From Sphingomonas liriopis (GTDB lineage Bacteria; Pseudomonadota; Alphaproteobacteria; Sphingomonadales; Sphingomonadaceae), in contig NZ_JAMLDY010000004.1 in the NCBI RefSeq assembly GCF_024211255.1, positions 1 through 64,000 of the forward strand: a stretch of DNA of 64,000 nt, written 5' to 3'. The position numbers and the translations under genes were made by a program. This document shows, piece by piece, positions 29,783-39,183 of the stretch. Position 1 is the first letter of the stretch. Every line of letters begins with the position of its first letter. The notes beneath the pieces were generated by a model that was given only the letters and a program-made list of their open reading frames with translations, did no database searches and was not told where the DNA came from.

Positions 29783-32089
29783 CTAGAACTTGTAGCGCAC
29801 TTCCCCGCCGATGAACCGCGGTGCGCCCTGCATCGGCTGCACGAACCCGAACGGGGATATCGCGTTGAACGTATAGGTCGAATATCGCGTCTTCGTCAGG
29901 TTCTTCGCGAACACGGCAATATCGTAGCGGCCGATGGTATAGCCCGCGCGGGCGCCGACCAGCCAATATGCGGGCTGTGCACTGTAGGGATCGTTAGTGC
30001 TGTCGTAATATTGATGGCTCTTGTAGCTGCCCGTCGCCTGCAGATCGATCGCGCCCGGCCCCGCCGGGAACGTGTAATCGGCCTGGAGGAAGGTCGAGAA
30101 ATGCGGCGAATAGGAGAGCTGGTTGCCGGCCAGGCTCGGCGTCCCCGGCACCTTGACGTCGAACGCGTCGATCTTGGCGTTCAGCAGGCCAAACTGGCTG
30201 GTCAGGGTCAGCCCCTCCACCGGTCGGACGATCAACTCGACGTCGGCGCCGATATTGTGGACCTTGCGAGCACTGGTCAGCGAATTGACCGGCCCGTTCG
30301 CCGTCGGCACTAGCGCGAACGTCTGGAGATTGCGGTAATCCGTATAGAAGCCGGCGATGTTGAACGTTACGCGGTTGTCAAGGAAGCTCGATTTCAGGCC
30401 GATCTCATAGGCGGTATCGGTCTCGGGCTTGACCGGGATAACCTGCGCGGCGGCCTGGATCGGATCGACGCTGAGGAAACCGCCGTTATAGGCCCCGCTC
30501 TTGAAGCCGGTGGTGACCGTTGCATAGGTCATGACGCCGGGGCGGATATGATAGTTCGCGCCCAGCTTGAACGAAAAATTGCTGTCGTTCAGCTTCGGGA
30601 TGACGGCGCCGGCGGGCAGCAGCGACACCGGCGTGCCGAAATGGTCCATCCCGCCCTGCTGATAGGCGATCATCCCGGCATATTGAAAACTCCGGTTTTC
30701 ATGCGTGATGCGGCCGCCGCCGATCAGTTTGAGCTTCGGCGTCAGATCATATTCGAGCTGCGTATAGGCGGCATAGGCGTCGGTGAGCTGATGGCTGCGA
30801 TCCGTCTGAATATTGGCGATCCCGTCGCCCGCCCCCGCCCCGAACAGTTGATCGTAATCGAGCAAGCTTCCGAGCGGCTGGTCTTGGCGCAGCGATTCGT
30901 GAAGGAAATAGAGGCCCGCCGTCCATTGCAGATCGCCATCCTTATGGGATGCCTTCAACTCCTGCGTCACCGTCTTGTTGCTTGATCCATAACTGATTTC
31001 GAGGATCCGGCGGGGCGACGAATCGCTGTCTTCGGGAACGAATTTCTTGGTATATTGGAACGAGGTGATCGAGGTGAGGTCGGCAAAGCCTGCCTCATAG
31101 TCGAGGCGGAAGATGGCGTTGAAATTGTCGATCCGCGTCTTGCCAGCCACATTGTACGATCCGTTGTAGAAGCTCGGCTGGGTATAGCCGAAGAGATCGA
31201 CGCAACGATTGGCGTAGACCTGCGCCACCGGGCAAGCGGTGGGGTTCCCCGCGGCGAGCGACGCCGGGTCGAAGGCACCAAGATGACCGTATTTGGCGGC
31301 GCGCGTCCGAACCTGGCCGCCGCTCACGATCAGCAGCGCCGTCAGATTCGGCGCGATACGATATTGCAGCTGGCCGCGCAGCGCATAGTCGTTCGCCCCG
31401 TTTTCATGCGTATCGGTCAGGAAGTTGTAGGAATAGCCCTGCGAATAATTCTTCACGAATGACAGCCGGCCGTTCAGATCGTCGGCGATCCGGCCACCGA
31501 TCGCGCCTTCCACCTTCACCGTGTCGAACGAGCCGTAGGACGCCTCGAGATAACCCTCGGTCTTCTCGGTCGGACGCGCACTGATGAAATTGATCGCGCC
31601 GCCGCTGGTGTTGCGGCCGTACAGCGTGCCTTGCGGCCCCTTCAGCACCTCGATCCGCTGCAGGTCGAAGGTCGCGAAGCTCTGCGAACTCGGTGAGCTG
31701 AGATAGGCGTCGTCGACGTAGATGGCGATCGGGCCGGCGTTGTTGGTATTGTTATCGTTCAGTCCGATCCCGCGCACGGTGATCGTCGGCTGACTCCCGG
31801 GCCCCTGCGACAGGGCGATGTTCACGTTGGGCGTGACGTTGCCGAGGTCGGCGCTCGAGCGGATGTCGAGCTTGTTGATCTTGTCGCTCGAGAAGGCGTT
31901 TATCGAGATCGGCACGTCTTGCAGCCGTTCGCTGCGGCGCTGCGCGGTGACGACGATATCGTCGGGAGTAGATTGCGCCGGCGCAGGGGCGGCAGGCGCC
32001 GTCTCCTGAGCAAGGGCGGGGCCGGCGAACATGCCGGCGAGCAGCGCGATGCTGCCGGTGGATCCGAACCATGTGACTGACCGCGCCAT
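29783..32089 (-). CDS. TonB-dependent receptor
   Basis: A 768-residue outer-membrane receptor. A signal peptide (MARSVTWFGSTGSIALLAGMFAGPALAQ) and a TonB-box-like stretch DDIVVTAQRRSERLQDVP precede the plug (GPQGTLYGRNTSGGAINFIS). A 22-strand barrel ends in GGEVRYKF, with a terminal aromatic for Bam recognition. It likely imports the compound degraded by the cluster rather than iron. The start at 32089 is preceded by GGGAGG. Upstream lies an ATAGC-N4-GCTAT operator at 32254-32267 and a weaker copy nearer the gene (32121-32134). Confidence 0.93.
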   Translation of the reverse strand: MARSVTWFGSTGSIALLAGMFAGPALAQETAPAAPAPAQSTPDDIVVTAQRRSERLQDVPISINAFSSDKINKLDIRSSADLGNVTPNVNIALSQGPGSQPTITVRGIGLNDNNTNNAGPIAIYVDDAYLSSPSSQSFATFDLQRIEVLKGPQGTLYGRNTSGGAINFISARPTEKTEGYLEASYGSFDTVKVEGAIGGRIADDLNGRLSFVKNYSQGYSYNFLTDTHENGANDYALRGQLQYRIAPNLTALLIVSGGQVRTRAAKYGHLGAFDPASLAAGNPTACPVAQVYANRCVDLFGYTQPSFYNGSYNVAGKTRIDNFNAIFRLDYEAGFADLTSITSFQYTKKFVPEDSDSSPRRILEISYGSSNKTVTQELKASHKDGDLQWTAGLYFLHESLRQDQPLGSLLDYDQLFGAGAGDGIANIQTDRSHQLTDAYAAYTQLEYDLTPKLKLIGGGRITHENRSFQYAGMIAYQQGGMDHFGTPVSLLPAGAVIPKLNDSNFSFKLGANYHIRPGVMTYATVTTGFKSGAYNGGFLSVDPIQAAAQVIPVKPETDTAYEIGLKSSFLDNRVTFNIAGFYTDYRNLQTFALVPTANGPVNSLTSARKVHNIGADVELIVRPVEGLTLTSQFGLLNAKIDAFDVKVPGTPSLAGNQLSYSPHFSTFLQADYTFPAGPGAIDLQATGSYKSHQYYDSTNDPYSAQPAYWLVGARAGYTIGRYDIAVFAKNLTKTRYSTYTFNAISPFGFVQPMQGAPRFIGGEVRYKF

Positions 32090-32253
32090 AGTGCCTCCCT
32101 GATTAGAACTTTTAAGGAAGCTAATAAAAACTATAGATAGCGCAAGTGGGAATCGTCCCGTGTGACATTTTTGATAGCGCCCGTGCCTCGATGGATACGT
32201 GGCAGTCCGCATATGTGCCGGCGATCCGCCCCTCGTGACGCAATGCGGATATG

Positions 32254-32267
32254 ATAGCTCTAGCTAT
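32254..32267. promoter_or_regulatory. Operator-like site ATAGC-TCTA-GCTAT (TonB receptor)
   Basis: A perfect ATAGC-N4-GCTAT inverted repeat about 165 nt upstream of the TonB receptor and overlapping the 3' end of the MFS gene. It has the same geometry as five other sites in the cluster. A degenerate version, CTAAT-AAAA-ACTAT, is at 32121-32134. Confidence 0.7.
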
Positions 32268-33504
32268 ATATATCTCCACCGTCACCTTCTGCCGCGTCGC
32301 GCGGGGCGGGCCGACGGCGGTGCGCGAGGTGAAGGGGGGCGACGATCGCCAGCGCGACTGCCAGGAAGATAACGCATGCCGTCAGGGCGCCGCGCGAATC
32401 GCTCGACGTAACGAAGAACGAGCAGATGAACGGGCCGGTCGCCGCGCCGAACAGCTGAACGCCGGGCAGGACGATCGCGGCTCGGCGGCTCGGGTCCGAC
32501 TCGATGACGAGGGGGAGTTGAAACGGCATCAGGAAAACCTGGAAGAAGCCGAACAGCGCGCCGGTCAGGATGAACGGCGTCGCCGCCAGGCGGAAATGCA
32601 GCGCGGCGATGACGATGGCATAGGCGACGAGGCAGATCAGGAGGGCGGTAAAGTAGCGCAGGCGCGCGCACAGGGTCGCAGCAATGCCGCCGGCGATCTC
32701 CGCGCCCAGAACGGCCGAGACGGCGATGCCGAGGGTCGCGGGCGACAGACCCGATTCGCTCGCCAGCAGGCCGAAATACGCGAACAGCCCAATCGCGAAG
32801 GCCGCCATCAGGAACACCGCGGCCAGCGCCGCGATGCCCGCCGGACCGGGGATCGGCGATGCACGATGCGTCGCGTGATCCGCGGTCAGCGGCGCGAAGG
32901 CATTGGGTAGCAGCGGGGTCATGGCGAGCGCGACCAGGGTCAGCGCGGCGAGCGCGGCGAACCCGCCGTCGGCACCGTGGCTCGCCATCAGCGTCACTGG
33001 CAGCACCGCGGCGAAGAGCAATTGCGTCGTGCATTGCAGCGTCAGGGAAGCGGCGGACCAGAATGCGGCGTTCGGCGCGCGCGCGACCATGCAAGCCGGC
33101 ATCCATACCAGCAGCCCTTCGGCCACGCCGGCCATTCCGCGCGCAACGATGATCGATGTTCCGGACAAGCGCGAGACCAGCAGGTCCATGGCGATCACGA
33201 CGATCGCGGCGATGGCGGCGATGAGGCGAAGGCGCACCGGGCGCAACAATGCGCCGGCGAGGCTCAGCACGGTCGCGAGCGTGAAGAACTCGGCGGTGGT
33301 GGCGAGCCCCAGCTGGGCGTTGGTCAGCCGTCCTTCGGCCACGAGGGCGCCGAGCAGGATCGGCTGAACGCCCGTGATCTCCATTCCGACGACAGCCAGA
33401 ACGAGCAGCGCCGCCATCCCCAGCGGCTGTTCGCGCGGCCCCTTCCAGAACGCCGAAATCGAGGACGCTGCCACTGGCGGCAGGAGATCAGTCGTCGCGT
33501 CCAT
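32260..33504 (-). CDS. MFS transporter
   Basis: A 414-residue major facilitator with about twelve hydrophobic helices, for example LGMAALLVLAVVGMEITGVQP and FLMAAFAIGLFAYFGLLASE. Loop motifs are poorly conserved, so the subfamily is uncertain. It would move a substrate or product of the pathway across the inner membrane, matching the TonB receptor in the outer membrane. ATG 33504 is preferred over the GTG six bases upstream, as GGGGAG stands 7 nt before it. An operator lies 40 nt upstream; the SMP-30 gene is divergent. Confidence 0.85.
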   Translation of the reverse strand: MDATTDLLPPVAASSISAFWKGPREQPLGMAALLVLAVVGMEITGVQPILLGALVAEGRLTNAQLGLATTAEFFTLATVLSLAGALLRPVRLRLIAAIAAIVVIAMDLLVSRLSGTSIIVARGMAGVAEGLLVWMPACMVARAPNAAFWSAASLTLQCTTQLLFAAVLPVTLMASHGADGGFAALAALTLVALAMTPLLPNAFAPLTADHATHRASPIPGPAGIAALAAVFLMAAFAIGLFAYFGLLASESGLSPATLGIAVSAVLGAEIAGGIAATLCARLRYFTALLICLVAYAIVIAALHFRLAATPFILTGALFGFFQVFLMPFQLPLVIESDPSRRAAIVLPGVQLFGAATGPFICSFFVTSSDSRGALTACVIFLAVALAIVAPLHLAHRRRPAPRDAAEGDGGDIYS

Positions 33505-33543
33505 CCACACTCCCCATCCGATCGCGCAGACCGACCAAAGAAA

Positions 33544-33557
33544 ATAGCAACAGCTAT
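33544..33557. promoter_or_regulatory. Operator-like site ATAGC-AACA-GCTAT (MFS)
   Basis: A perfect ATAGC-N4-GCTAT inverted repeat 40 nt upstream of the MFS start, in the region shared with the divergent SMP-30 gene. It fits a repressor site overlapping the promoter. Confidence 0.75.
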
Positions 33558-33697
33558 AATCGCCATTTGTACGATTCCGTCGGATGATGCCATGAAATGA
33601 CTATAGAGCAAGGCCAATTATGCGGTAGGATGGCATGCTCGCTCACGCCTGGCGCAACCGGGCACGCGCCACGCCTCTCAACGGAAGGGCGTTAAAA

Positions 33698-33711
33698 ATA
33701 GCTCTTGCTAT
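33698..33711. promoter_or_regulatory. Operator-like site ATAGC-TCTT-GCTAT (SMP-30)
   Basis: A perfect ATAGC-N4-GCTAT inverted repeat 77 nt upstream of the SMP-30 gene, embedded in AT-rich sequence unlike its GC-rich surroundings. It is the second of two sites in the 283-bp divergent region 33505-33787, which holds no gene. Confidence 0.75.
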
Positions 33712-33787
33712 ATTATACCGATTGTCGAATGCTGATCGGACCTGAGGGCGCGCAGCGATGGGCGCCCAATCACGATGGGGCGGCAGG

Positions 33788-34660
33788 ATGAGCACGTTGA
33801 AAAGGTTCAGGACGCTGGTCGATCGACCGCTCGGCGTCGGCGAAAGCCCGGTGTGGGATCATCGCTCGGGCGTGCTGTGGTTCATCGATATCGCCCGGCC
33901 GGCTATCTATCGCTGCGGTCCGAACGGCGAAGGCCTGACCGAATTCGCGACGCCGTCGACGGTGGGGAGCATCGGGCTCGCCGGATCGGCGGGGCTGGTC
34001 GCCGGATTGCGCGATGGCGTCCATCTCTTCGATCCGGACAATGGCACCTGGGACCGGCTTTGCGCGATCGAGGAGGATCGGCCCGAAAACCGGCTCAACG
34101 ATGGGCGGGTCGGCCCGGACGGCGCGTTCTGGATCGGCACCATGTTCGAACATATGCCCTATCAGCCGACCGCGGCGCTCTATCGCGTCGCCCCCGATGG
34201 TGCGGTAAAGACGATCCGAACCGACCTGCACGTGTCGAACGGCCTCGGCTGGAGCCCCGACGGGCGCCTCATGTACCACGTCGACAGCGTCGTGCCCGAG
34301 ATCGACGTCTATGACTTCGATCCGGCCACCGGGGATTTTTCCGCCACGCGCGTCCTGACGGCGTTCAATGCCGCTATCGGCCATCCCGACGGCGCGGCCG
34401 TCGATGCGCAGGGACATTATTGGAGCGCCGGCGTATCGGCCGGACGCCTCAATCGGTTTGCGCCGGACGGAACGCTGGTCGAAAGCATCGAATTGCCCGT
34501 CCCCTGGCCGACCATGCCCTGTTTCGGGGGCGAGAACCTGCGAACGCTGTATCTCACCTCGATGAGCCATGATGGCGCCGAAGGCAGTCTGATTGCGATC
34601 GACGTCGAGGTTCCTGGCATCCGCGCCGACATCTTCGGTCAGAGCGCCCGGCAAGGCTGA
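33788..34660 (+). CDS. SMP-30/gluconolactonase family protein
   Basis: A 290-residue six-bladed beta-propeller lactonase. Metal ligands are visible: the glutamate in GVGESPVWD, NRLNDGRVGPDGAFWIGTM, and VSNGLGWSPDGRLMYHVDS with Asn and Asp. The family hydrolyses sugar or other lactones. Here it could open a lactone produced by oxidation of a hydroxylated intermediate. The start is ATG 33788. The SDR gene follows 127 nt later on the same strand, probably co-transcribed. Confidence 0.9.
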   Translation: MSTLKRFRTLVDRPLGVGESPVWDHRSGVLWFIDIARPAIYRCGPNGEGLTEFATPSTVGSIGLAGSAGLVAGLRDGVHLFDPDNGTWDRLCAIEEDRPENRLNDGRVGPDGAFWIGTMFEHMPYQPTAALYRVAPDGAVKTIRTDLHVSNGLGWSPDGRLMYHVDSVVPEIDVYDFDPATGDFSATRVLTAFNAAIGHPDGAAVDAQGHYWSAGVSAGRLNRFAPDGTLVESIELPVPWPTMPCFGGENLRTLYLTSMSHDGAEGSLIAIDVEVPGIRADIFGQSARQG

Positions 34661-34787
34661 TCGGCACGCCGACGGCGATTGTGTCCGCACCACCGACATC
34701 CGGGCGGCAGTTCGGGGTCAAGTCCCGGACGTCTGCCCCCCTTTCGTCACCGATCGCATCCGCGATCGTCATCACCCGGAGTTAACG

Positions 34788-35606
34788 ATGCCAAGGAAGA
34801 TCAGGCCCAAGACCATTCTCATCACGGGCGGCGCCAGCGGAATCGGTGCCGAGACCGCCCGGCTGGCCGCGCGGAAAGGCCATCGCATCGCCGTGTCGGA
34901 CGTCGATCTGGCCGGCGCGAAGGCGATCGCCGACGAACTGGGTGGCGGATCCTTTGCGCTGCCGCTCGACATCACGAACGCCGCGCAGTGGGAGAAAGCG
35001 CTCGACACCGTCTGGAAGACGTTCGACGGCCTCGACGTTCTCATCAACAATGCGGGCGTGGTCCATCCCGGCAATGCGCGCAGCGTCGACAATGCCGGCC
35101 ATCAGCGGACGATCGACATCAATTTCATGGGTCCCCTCAAGGGAATGCTGGCGGTCTTTCCGCGCATGCTGGCGCAGGGCCACGGGCAATTGGTGACCGT
35201 ATGCAGCATGTCGGCCTTCCTCCCTTCGCCGGGCCTCGCCAGCTATTCGGCATCCAAGCACGCACTCCGCGCGTTTCACCACGCGATGGGGATGGAGGAA
35301 CGAAAAGGTCCGATCAAGTTCACCATCGTCCATCCGACCGCCACCGAGACGCCGATGCTGGAGCAGGAGGCGCAGAACGATGATACCGCACTCGCCTTCG
35401 CGGCCTCGCCGGTCACGCCGCAATATGTCGCCGAGGTGATCGTGGACGCCATGGAGAAGGCGAAGCTCGAGGTGTTCATGCCGCAGGACCGGGCACGCTG
35501 GATTCGCAATATCGGAACGAATGCGCAGATGCTTCGCAAGCTTGCCGATCCTGGCATCGAAGCAGGGGTCGCGGCGCTGAACGCCCGCCGCGCGGCGAAG
35601 GGCTGA
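34788..35606 (+). CDS. Short-chain dehydrogenase/reductase
   Basis: A 272-residue classical SDR. The cofactor motif TGGASGIG is at residues 13-20, NNAG near 87-90, the catalytic serine near 140, and YSASK with Y153 and K157. The acidic residue after beta-2 (SDVD) suggests NAD preference. A hydroxyl or keto group on the pathway compound is the likely target, but the substrate is unknown. CGGAG lies 6 nt before the ATG. It is convergent with the TetR gene that follows. Confidence 0.92.
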   Translation: MPRKIRPKTILITGGASGIGAETARLAARKGHRIAVSDVDLAGAKAIADELGGGSFALPLDITNAAQWEKALDTVWKTFDGLDVLINNAGVVHPGNARSVDNAGHQRTIDINFMGPLKGMLAVFPRMLAQGHGQLVTVCSMSAFLPSPGLASYSASKHALRAFHHAMGMEERKGPIKFTIVHPTATETPMLEQEAQNDDTALAFAASPVTPQYVAEVIVDAMEKAKLEVFMPQDRARWIRNIGTNAQMLRKLADPGIEAGVAALNARRAAKG

Positions 35607-35637
35607 CGCGTTCGGATAAGGTGACGGCCGCCCCGGT

Positions 35638-36336
35638 TCAGCCGGCGGCGGCCGGCGTCGTTCGATCCGCCGCCACCGATCGGTCCGCTGGCGCGGGATC
35701 GGTCATGCGGCGCGTGATCGGCGCCTCGACGATCCGCGCGACCTCGTGAAACAGGAGATCGTGCGGGATCAGGTCTTCCTCCATCGCCAGTTCGTCGACG
35801 ATCCAGCCGATCTCCACCCATATGCGGATGCGCGACCACATCAGCTCGCGGTCCATCTGCGGCAGGATATGGCTGTAGAGCGCCATCAGCCGATCGGTGG
35901 TCTCGCGCTGCGATTCGACACGGATATGGGCGAGGATCGGCATGGCGCGGAGCGCGCGCATCGTCCACATCGCCCCCGGCTCGGTCGCAACGATCTCGGC
36001 GGCCTTGCGATACCAGTCGGCGATCGACGTCGCCGGCTTGTCGAGCAGGACGCCGCTGCGGTTTTCGAGCAGCCAGACCGCGAAGGCGTCGTTCTGCCGC
36101 TGCAGCAGGCGGAGCGCCAACACCTCGACGATCTCGTGCTTGTCCTTGAAATAGCGGTACAGCGCGGGCGGGGTCAGCTTCGCACGCTTGCAGATCGCAT
36201 TGGTGGTCAGCTTCTCGAACCCGATCTCGCCGAGCAGCTCGCCCGCGCTCGCGATCAACCGTTCATAGGTCGCGGCCGCCTTCTTGCCGGTCGGCGGCAC
36301 GGGCACGATGCGCGCCGGGGTACTAGCAATGGCCAT
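35638..36336 (-). CDS. TetR-family transcriptional regulator (copy 1)
   Basis: A 232-residue TetR-type repressor. The DNA-binding part is TYERLIASAGELLGEIGFEK followed by LTTNAICKRAKLTPPALYRYF. It is clearly paralogous to the regulator at 37996-38700 along its whole length (shared RLLQRQNDAF-type, RALRAMPILAHIR-type and VDELAMEE-type blocks). The start is set at ATG 36336; an in-frame TTG at 36381 is possible. No operator copy lies directly upstream, so it may be unregulated or act on the other promoters. Confidence 0.9.
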   Translation of the reverse strand: MAIASTPARIVPVPPTGKKAAATYERLIASAGELLGEIGFEKLTTNAICKRAKLTPPALYRYFKDKHEIVEVLALRLLQRQNDAFAVWLLENRSGVLLDKPATSIADWYRKAAEIVATEPGAMWTMRALRAMPILAHIRVESQRETTDRLMALYSHILPQMDRELMWSRIRIWVEIGWIVDELAMEEDLIPHDLLFHEVARIVEAPITRRMTDPAPADRSVAADRTTPAAAG

Positions 36337-36500
36337 CGCCGTGCCATCCCCGGTCCGATCCCCTGATGAAGCCCGCTTCAAACAAAATCCCCGCTCGTCG
36401 TCTCATGCGCTGGCGAGCGGCCATTATCCCGCTGTCGGCGCCCTTCGCAAGCGGCGCGGCGCGATACCGTCATTCAGGCGTCATCCGGGCCGTCCCCGTG

Positions 36501-37796
36501 TCAGAAATAGGTGCGGATCGCCCCGATGACGTCATAGGCGTCGTCGGTTCGATAGAGGACGCGCCATTTGTCGAAGGTCAGGCAGGGGTGCGAGATACCG
36601 AAGGCCACCATGTCGCCGACCGCGAGCGGCGAGTCGGACGGGACGTCGAGAAAGGCGTGCTGGTCGTTGAGCGCGACGACGCGGTGATCCGCCGGCATCG
36701 GCGCCGGGACGGTGCCGGCCCTGCCGTCAGGTCGATGCCAGGACAGCGGCACCGGCAGATCGTCGTAGGAGGCATCCCGCTTGCCGAGCGCCGCGATGAT
36801 GCGAGTCGGCTCGGGCCGCGACTGGACATAGGCCCAGACCTCCAGCGCATGCTCCATCGGCCCCAGCCCAGCCGCCGTCGGCGAGCGCCCGGCGAGCAGT
36901 TCCAGCGACTTTTCATATACGACCGAATCGTGCGTGATGTAGCAGCCGCTGCGCAGCAGGATGCACGTCGGCGCACCGATGCGCACGCGACTCAGCTCGT
37001 CCGCGACCATGTCGAAATAGGCGGTGCCCCCCGCCGTCAGCAGCACCGTACCGTCCGCGAACAGACCCTCCGCATCGCAGGCGCCGGCGACCGCGGCGAT
37101 GCGATCCATGAAGGTCTCGACGATCGCGGTCCGCTGGTCGGCGGGCGCTCCCCAGACGATGCCCTCGAACCCCTCCACGCCGCGCAGCGCCAGGTGCGGC
37201 GACGCGGCGATCGCGCGCGCCACCGCCATCGCTTCCTCATGGGTGCGGCAGCCGGTGCGTCCGCCGGCGAGCCCCAATTCGACGAGTACCCCCATCGGCC
37301 TTCGTGCGCCTGCCCGTTCGCCGCCCGCCACAAGCTGCGCGACGTTCTCGACCGAATCGGCGATGCAATAGAGGTCGAGATCGGCATCCTCCGCCAGCGC
37401 CCGGAACACCTGGTCGATCGCCGCGCGCCCGACGATCTGATTGGCGACGAAGATGCGGCGATGCCCGAAATGGCGGGCGACGCGGATTTGATGCGGCGTG
37501 GAGACGGTGATCCCCCACGCCCCGTCGGCGATCTGCAGATCGTAGATGAACGGTGCCATGGTCGTCTTGCCGTGCGGTGCGATGGCGGTGCCGGTCAGCG
37601 CCAGAAAGTCCCGCATCCAAGCGCTGTTGCGCCGCAGCGCCGTATCCCGGATGACGGCGACCGGGAGCGGGAGATCTTCGCGCAGGATGTTAAAGCCGCG
37701 CTCGCCGATCGCGGCAAGCGGCGTGACCGACCCGTCGCCGGGTGCCCCCTTGTCCAGGTCCGTGAGAGGCGCCTCGGCCCGGTCTTGCTCGCTCAT
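36501..37796 (-). CDS. PLP-dependent amino acid deaminase/D-threonine aldolase-like protein (DSD1 family)
   Basis: A 431-residue fold-type III PLP enzyme. The PLP lysine lies in IAPHGKTTMAPFIYD, followed by GITVSTPHQIRVARHFG and VELGLAGGRTGCR. The C-terminal domain carries the metal-binding PxHxCLTFDKW motif (ISHPCLTFDKW) seen in DSD1-type D-serine dehydratases and D-threonine aldolases. It would act on a D- or beta-hydroxy amino acid. A RidA gene, able to clear the enamine such enzymes release, is nearby. An operator lies 46 nt upstream. Confidence 0.85.
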   Translation of the reverse strand: MSEQDRAEAPLTDLDKGAPGDGSVTPLAAIGERGFNILREDLPLPVAVIRDTALRRNSAWMRDFLALTGTAIAPHGKTTMAPFIYDLQIADGAWGITVSTPHQIRVARHFGHRRIFVANQIVGRAAIDQVFRALAEDADLDLYCIADSVENVAQLVAGGERAGARRPMGVLVELGLAGGRTGCRTHEEAMAVARAIAASPHLALRGVEGFEGIVWGAPADQRTAIVETFMDRIAAVAGACDAEGLFADGTVLLTAGGTAYFDMVADELSRVRIGAPTCILLRSGCYITHDSVVYEKSLELLAGRSPTAAGLGPMEHALEVWAYVQSRPEPTRIIAALGKRDASYDDLPVPLSWHRPDGRAGTVPAPMPADHRVVALNDQHAFLDVPSDSPLAVGDMVAFGISHPCLTFDKWRVLYRTDDAYDVIGAIRTYF

Positions 37797-37841
37797 CGAT
37801 CGTCACCCATCGCATCGGCCCGTCGCCGCCCGACAAATAAT

Positions 37842-37855
37842 ATAGCATAAACTAT
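37842..37855. promoter_or_regulatory. Operator-like site ATAGC-ATAA-ACTAT (deaminase / TetR 2)
   Basis: The ATAGC-N4-GCTAT motif with one mismatch in the right half, 46 nt upstream of the deaminase-like gene and 141 nt upstream of the divergent TetR copy 2. It is suited to controlling both. Confidence 0.65.
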
Positions 37856-37995
37856 ATGCATCAACCGGAATAATCGGCGACAGGCCAATGCATTGTGCCC
37901 GGACTTGCGCCGCGCTCGCCTTGTGCGCTAGTCGTCCTACGCGGGCAGACGGCAAGGCGCGGTCGCCCGGTTGATCGGGACGATTCGGGACATCG

Positions 37996-38700
37996 ATGGC
38001 CATTTCCAAGGTGCGGAAGGAGATCGGTGTGGTATCGCGCGCCCCGTTCGGTGAGAGCGGTTGGGCGACCGAACTGAAACGCTCGCGCATCAAGCGGGAG
38101 CCGCCGACCGCGGGACGTGGCCTCGACACGTTCGATCGCATCCTCGCCTCCGCTGCGGAACTACTGGGCGAGGTCGGATTCGAACGGATGTCGACGAACG
38201 ACGTCTGCGGACGGGCGGAGATCACGCCGCCCGCGCTCTACCATTATTTCTACGACAAGTACGATATTCTCGAGGAACTGGCACTCCGGTTGCTCAAGCG
38301 GCAGAATGACGCATTCCACGCCTGGCTGTCGGGCAGCGGTATCGACGGCGATACGGAAGCGCGGGTCGCTTCGCTCGCCCGGTGGTTTCGCATCGCAGCC
38401 GAGGTGACCGGGGCGACGCCGGGATCGCTGTCCATCCTGCGCGCGCTGCGTGCGCTGCCGGGCCTGGCGCATATCCGGCTGGCGTCGCAACGCATGCTGT
38501 CCGATCAGCTGTGCGACATCTATATGCGGCTCAACCCCGCGAGCGACCGGCAGATCGTCTGGTGCCGGATGCGGATATCCTGCGAGTTCGGCTATATGGT
38601 CGACGAGATGGCGCTGGAGGAGGGCCGCATCGCCAATGACGTCCTCTTCAGCACGGTGGCGTCGATGCTCGTGGAGACGCCTCCGAGCGATGCCGTATAA
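37996..38700 (+). CDS. TetR-family transcriptional regulator (copy 2)
   Basis: A 234-residue TetR regulator, paralogue of the one at 35638-36336. The DNA-binding region is TFDRILASAAELLGEVGFER and STNDVCGRAEITPPALYHYF. The ligand domain shares RLLKRQNDAF, RALRALPGLAHIR and VDEMALEEG with copy 1. Two similar repressors in one cluster may recognise the same operator with different inducers. An ATAGC-type site lies upstream and another immediately downstream of its stop. Confidence 0.9.
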   Translation: MAISKVRKEIGVVSRAPFGESGWATELKRSRIKREPPTAGRGLDTFDRILASAAELLGEVGFERMSTNDVCGRAEITPPALYHYFYDKYDILEELALRLLKRQNDAFHAWLSGSGIDGDTEARVASLARWFRIAAEVTGATPGSLSILRALRALPGLAHIRLASQRMLSDQLCDIYMRLNPASDRQIVWCRMRISCEFGYMVDEMALEEGRIANDVLFSTVASMLVETPPSDAV

Positions 38701-38701
38701 T

Positions 38702-38715
38702 ATAGATATTGCTAT
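38702..38715. promoter_or_regulatory. Operator-like site ATAGA-TATT-GCTAT (SnoaL-RidA)
   Basis: The ATAGC-N4-GCTAT motif with one mismatch in the left half, beginning 2 nt after the TetR copy 2 stop and 79 nt before the SnoaL-like gene. Confidence 0.65.
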
Positions 38716-38793
38716 ATTCCTGATGGGCGAATAGCCTCACGGGCGTGCCGGCAGCGTGGCGGTACATGCGTGGATGCTGGAGCCTGACCGACG

Positions 38794-39183
38794 ATGACCC
38801 AGAATGCGACGGACGTATTGAAGCTTGCCGACGGCCTGTTCGCGGCGGTGGAAGCGGGCGATGCGGAGGCGGCACGCGCCTATTATGCGCCCGATGCGAC
38901 GATCTGGCACAATGTCGACTACAAGGACCAGAGCGTCGACGAGTGCGTCCGGAATTTCGCGCTGCTCAAACGATTGCTGCCCGACCAGAAGCTCAAGATC
39001 CTTCGGCGGCAGGTGACGGACGACGGTTTCATCCAGCAGGATCTGCTGGAGGCGACGCTGCCGGACGGCACGCCTTATCGCCTGTCCGCCTGTCTCGTCG
39101 TGTCGGTGCGTGACGGCCTGATCACCCGCGTCGAGGAATATCTCGACTCCGCCGAGCTGCAGCCCCTGGCCGCCTATGTCTGA
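38794..39183 (+). CDS. SnoaL-like/NTF2-fold protein
   Basis: A 129-residue alpha+beta barrel protein of the SnoaL/NTF2 group: ADGLFAAVEAGDAEAARAYYAPDATIWHN is the typical opening helix-strand pattern, ending with VEEYLDSAELQPL. Members include isomerases, dehydratases and carriers, so no reaction can be assigned. It overlaps ridA by 8 nt. Both are behind an operator-like site, which ties it to the catabolic cluster. Confidence 0.85.
   Translation: MTQNATDVLKLADGLFAAVEAGDAEAARAYYAPDATIWHNVDYKDQSVDECVRNFALLKRLLPDQKLKILRRQVTDDGFIQQDLLEATLPDGTPYRLSACLVVSVRDGLITRVEEYLDSAELQPLAAYV

Noticed and set aside
32121-32134. CTAAT-AAAA-ACTAT near the TonB receptor as a seventh full operator
   Set aside because: The left half matches the consensus poorly; noted only as a possible weak half-site.
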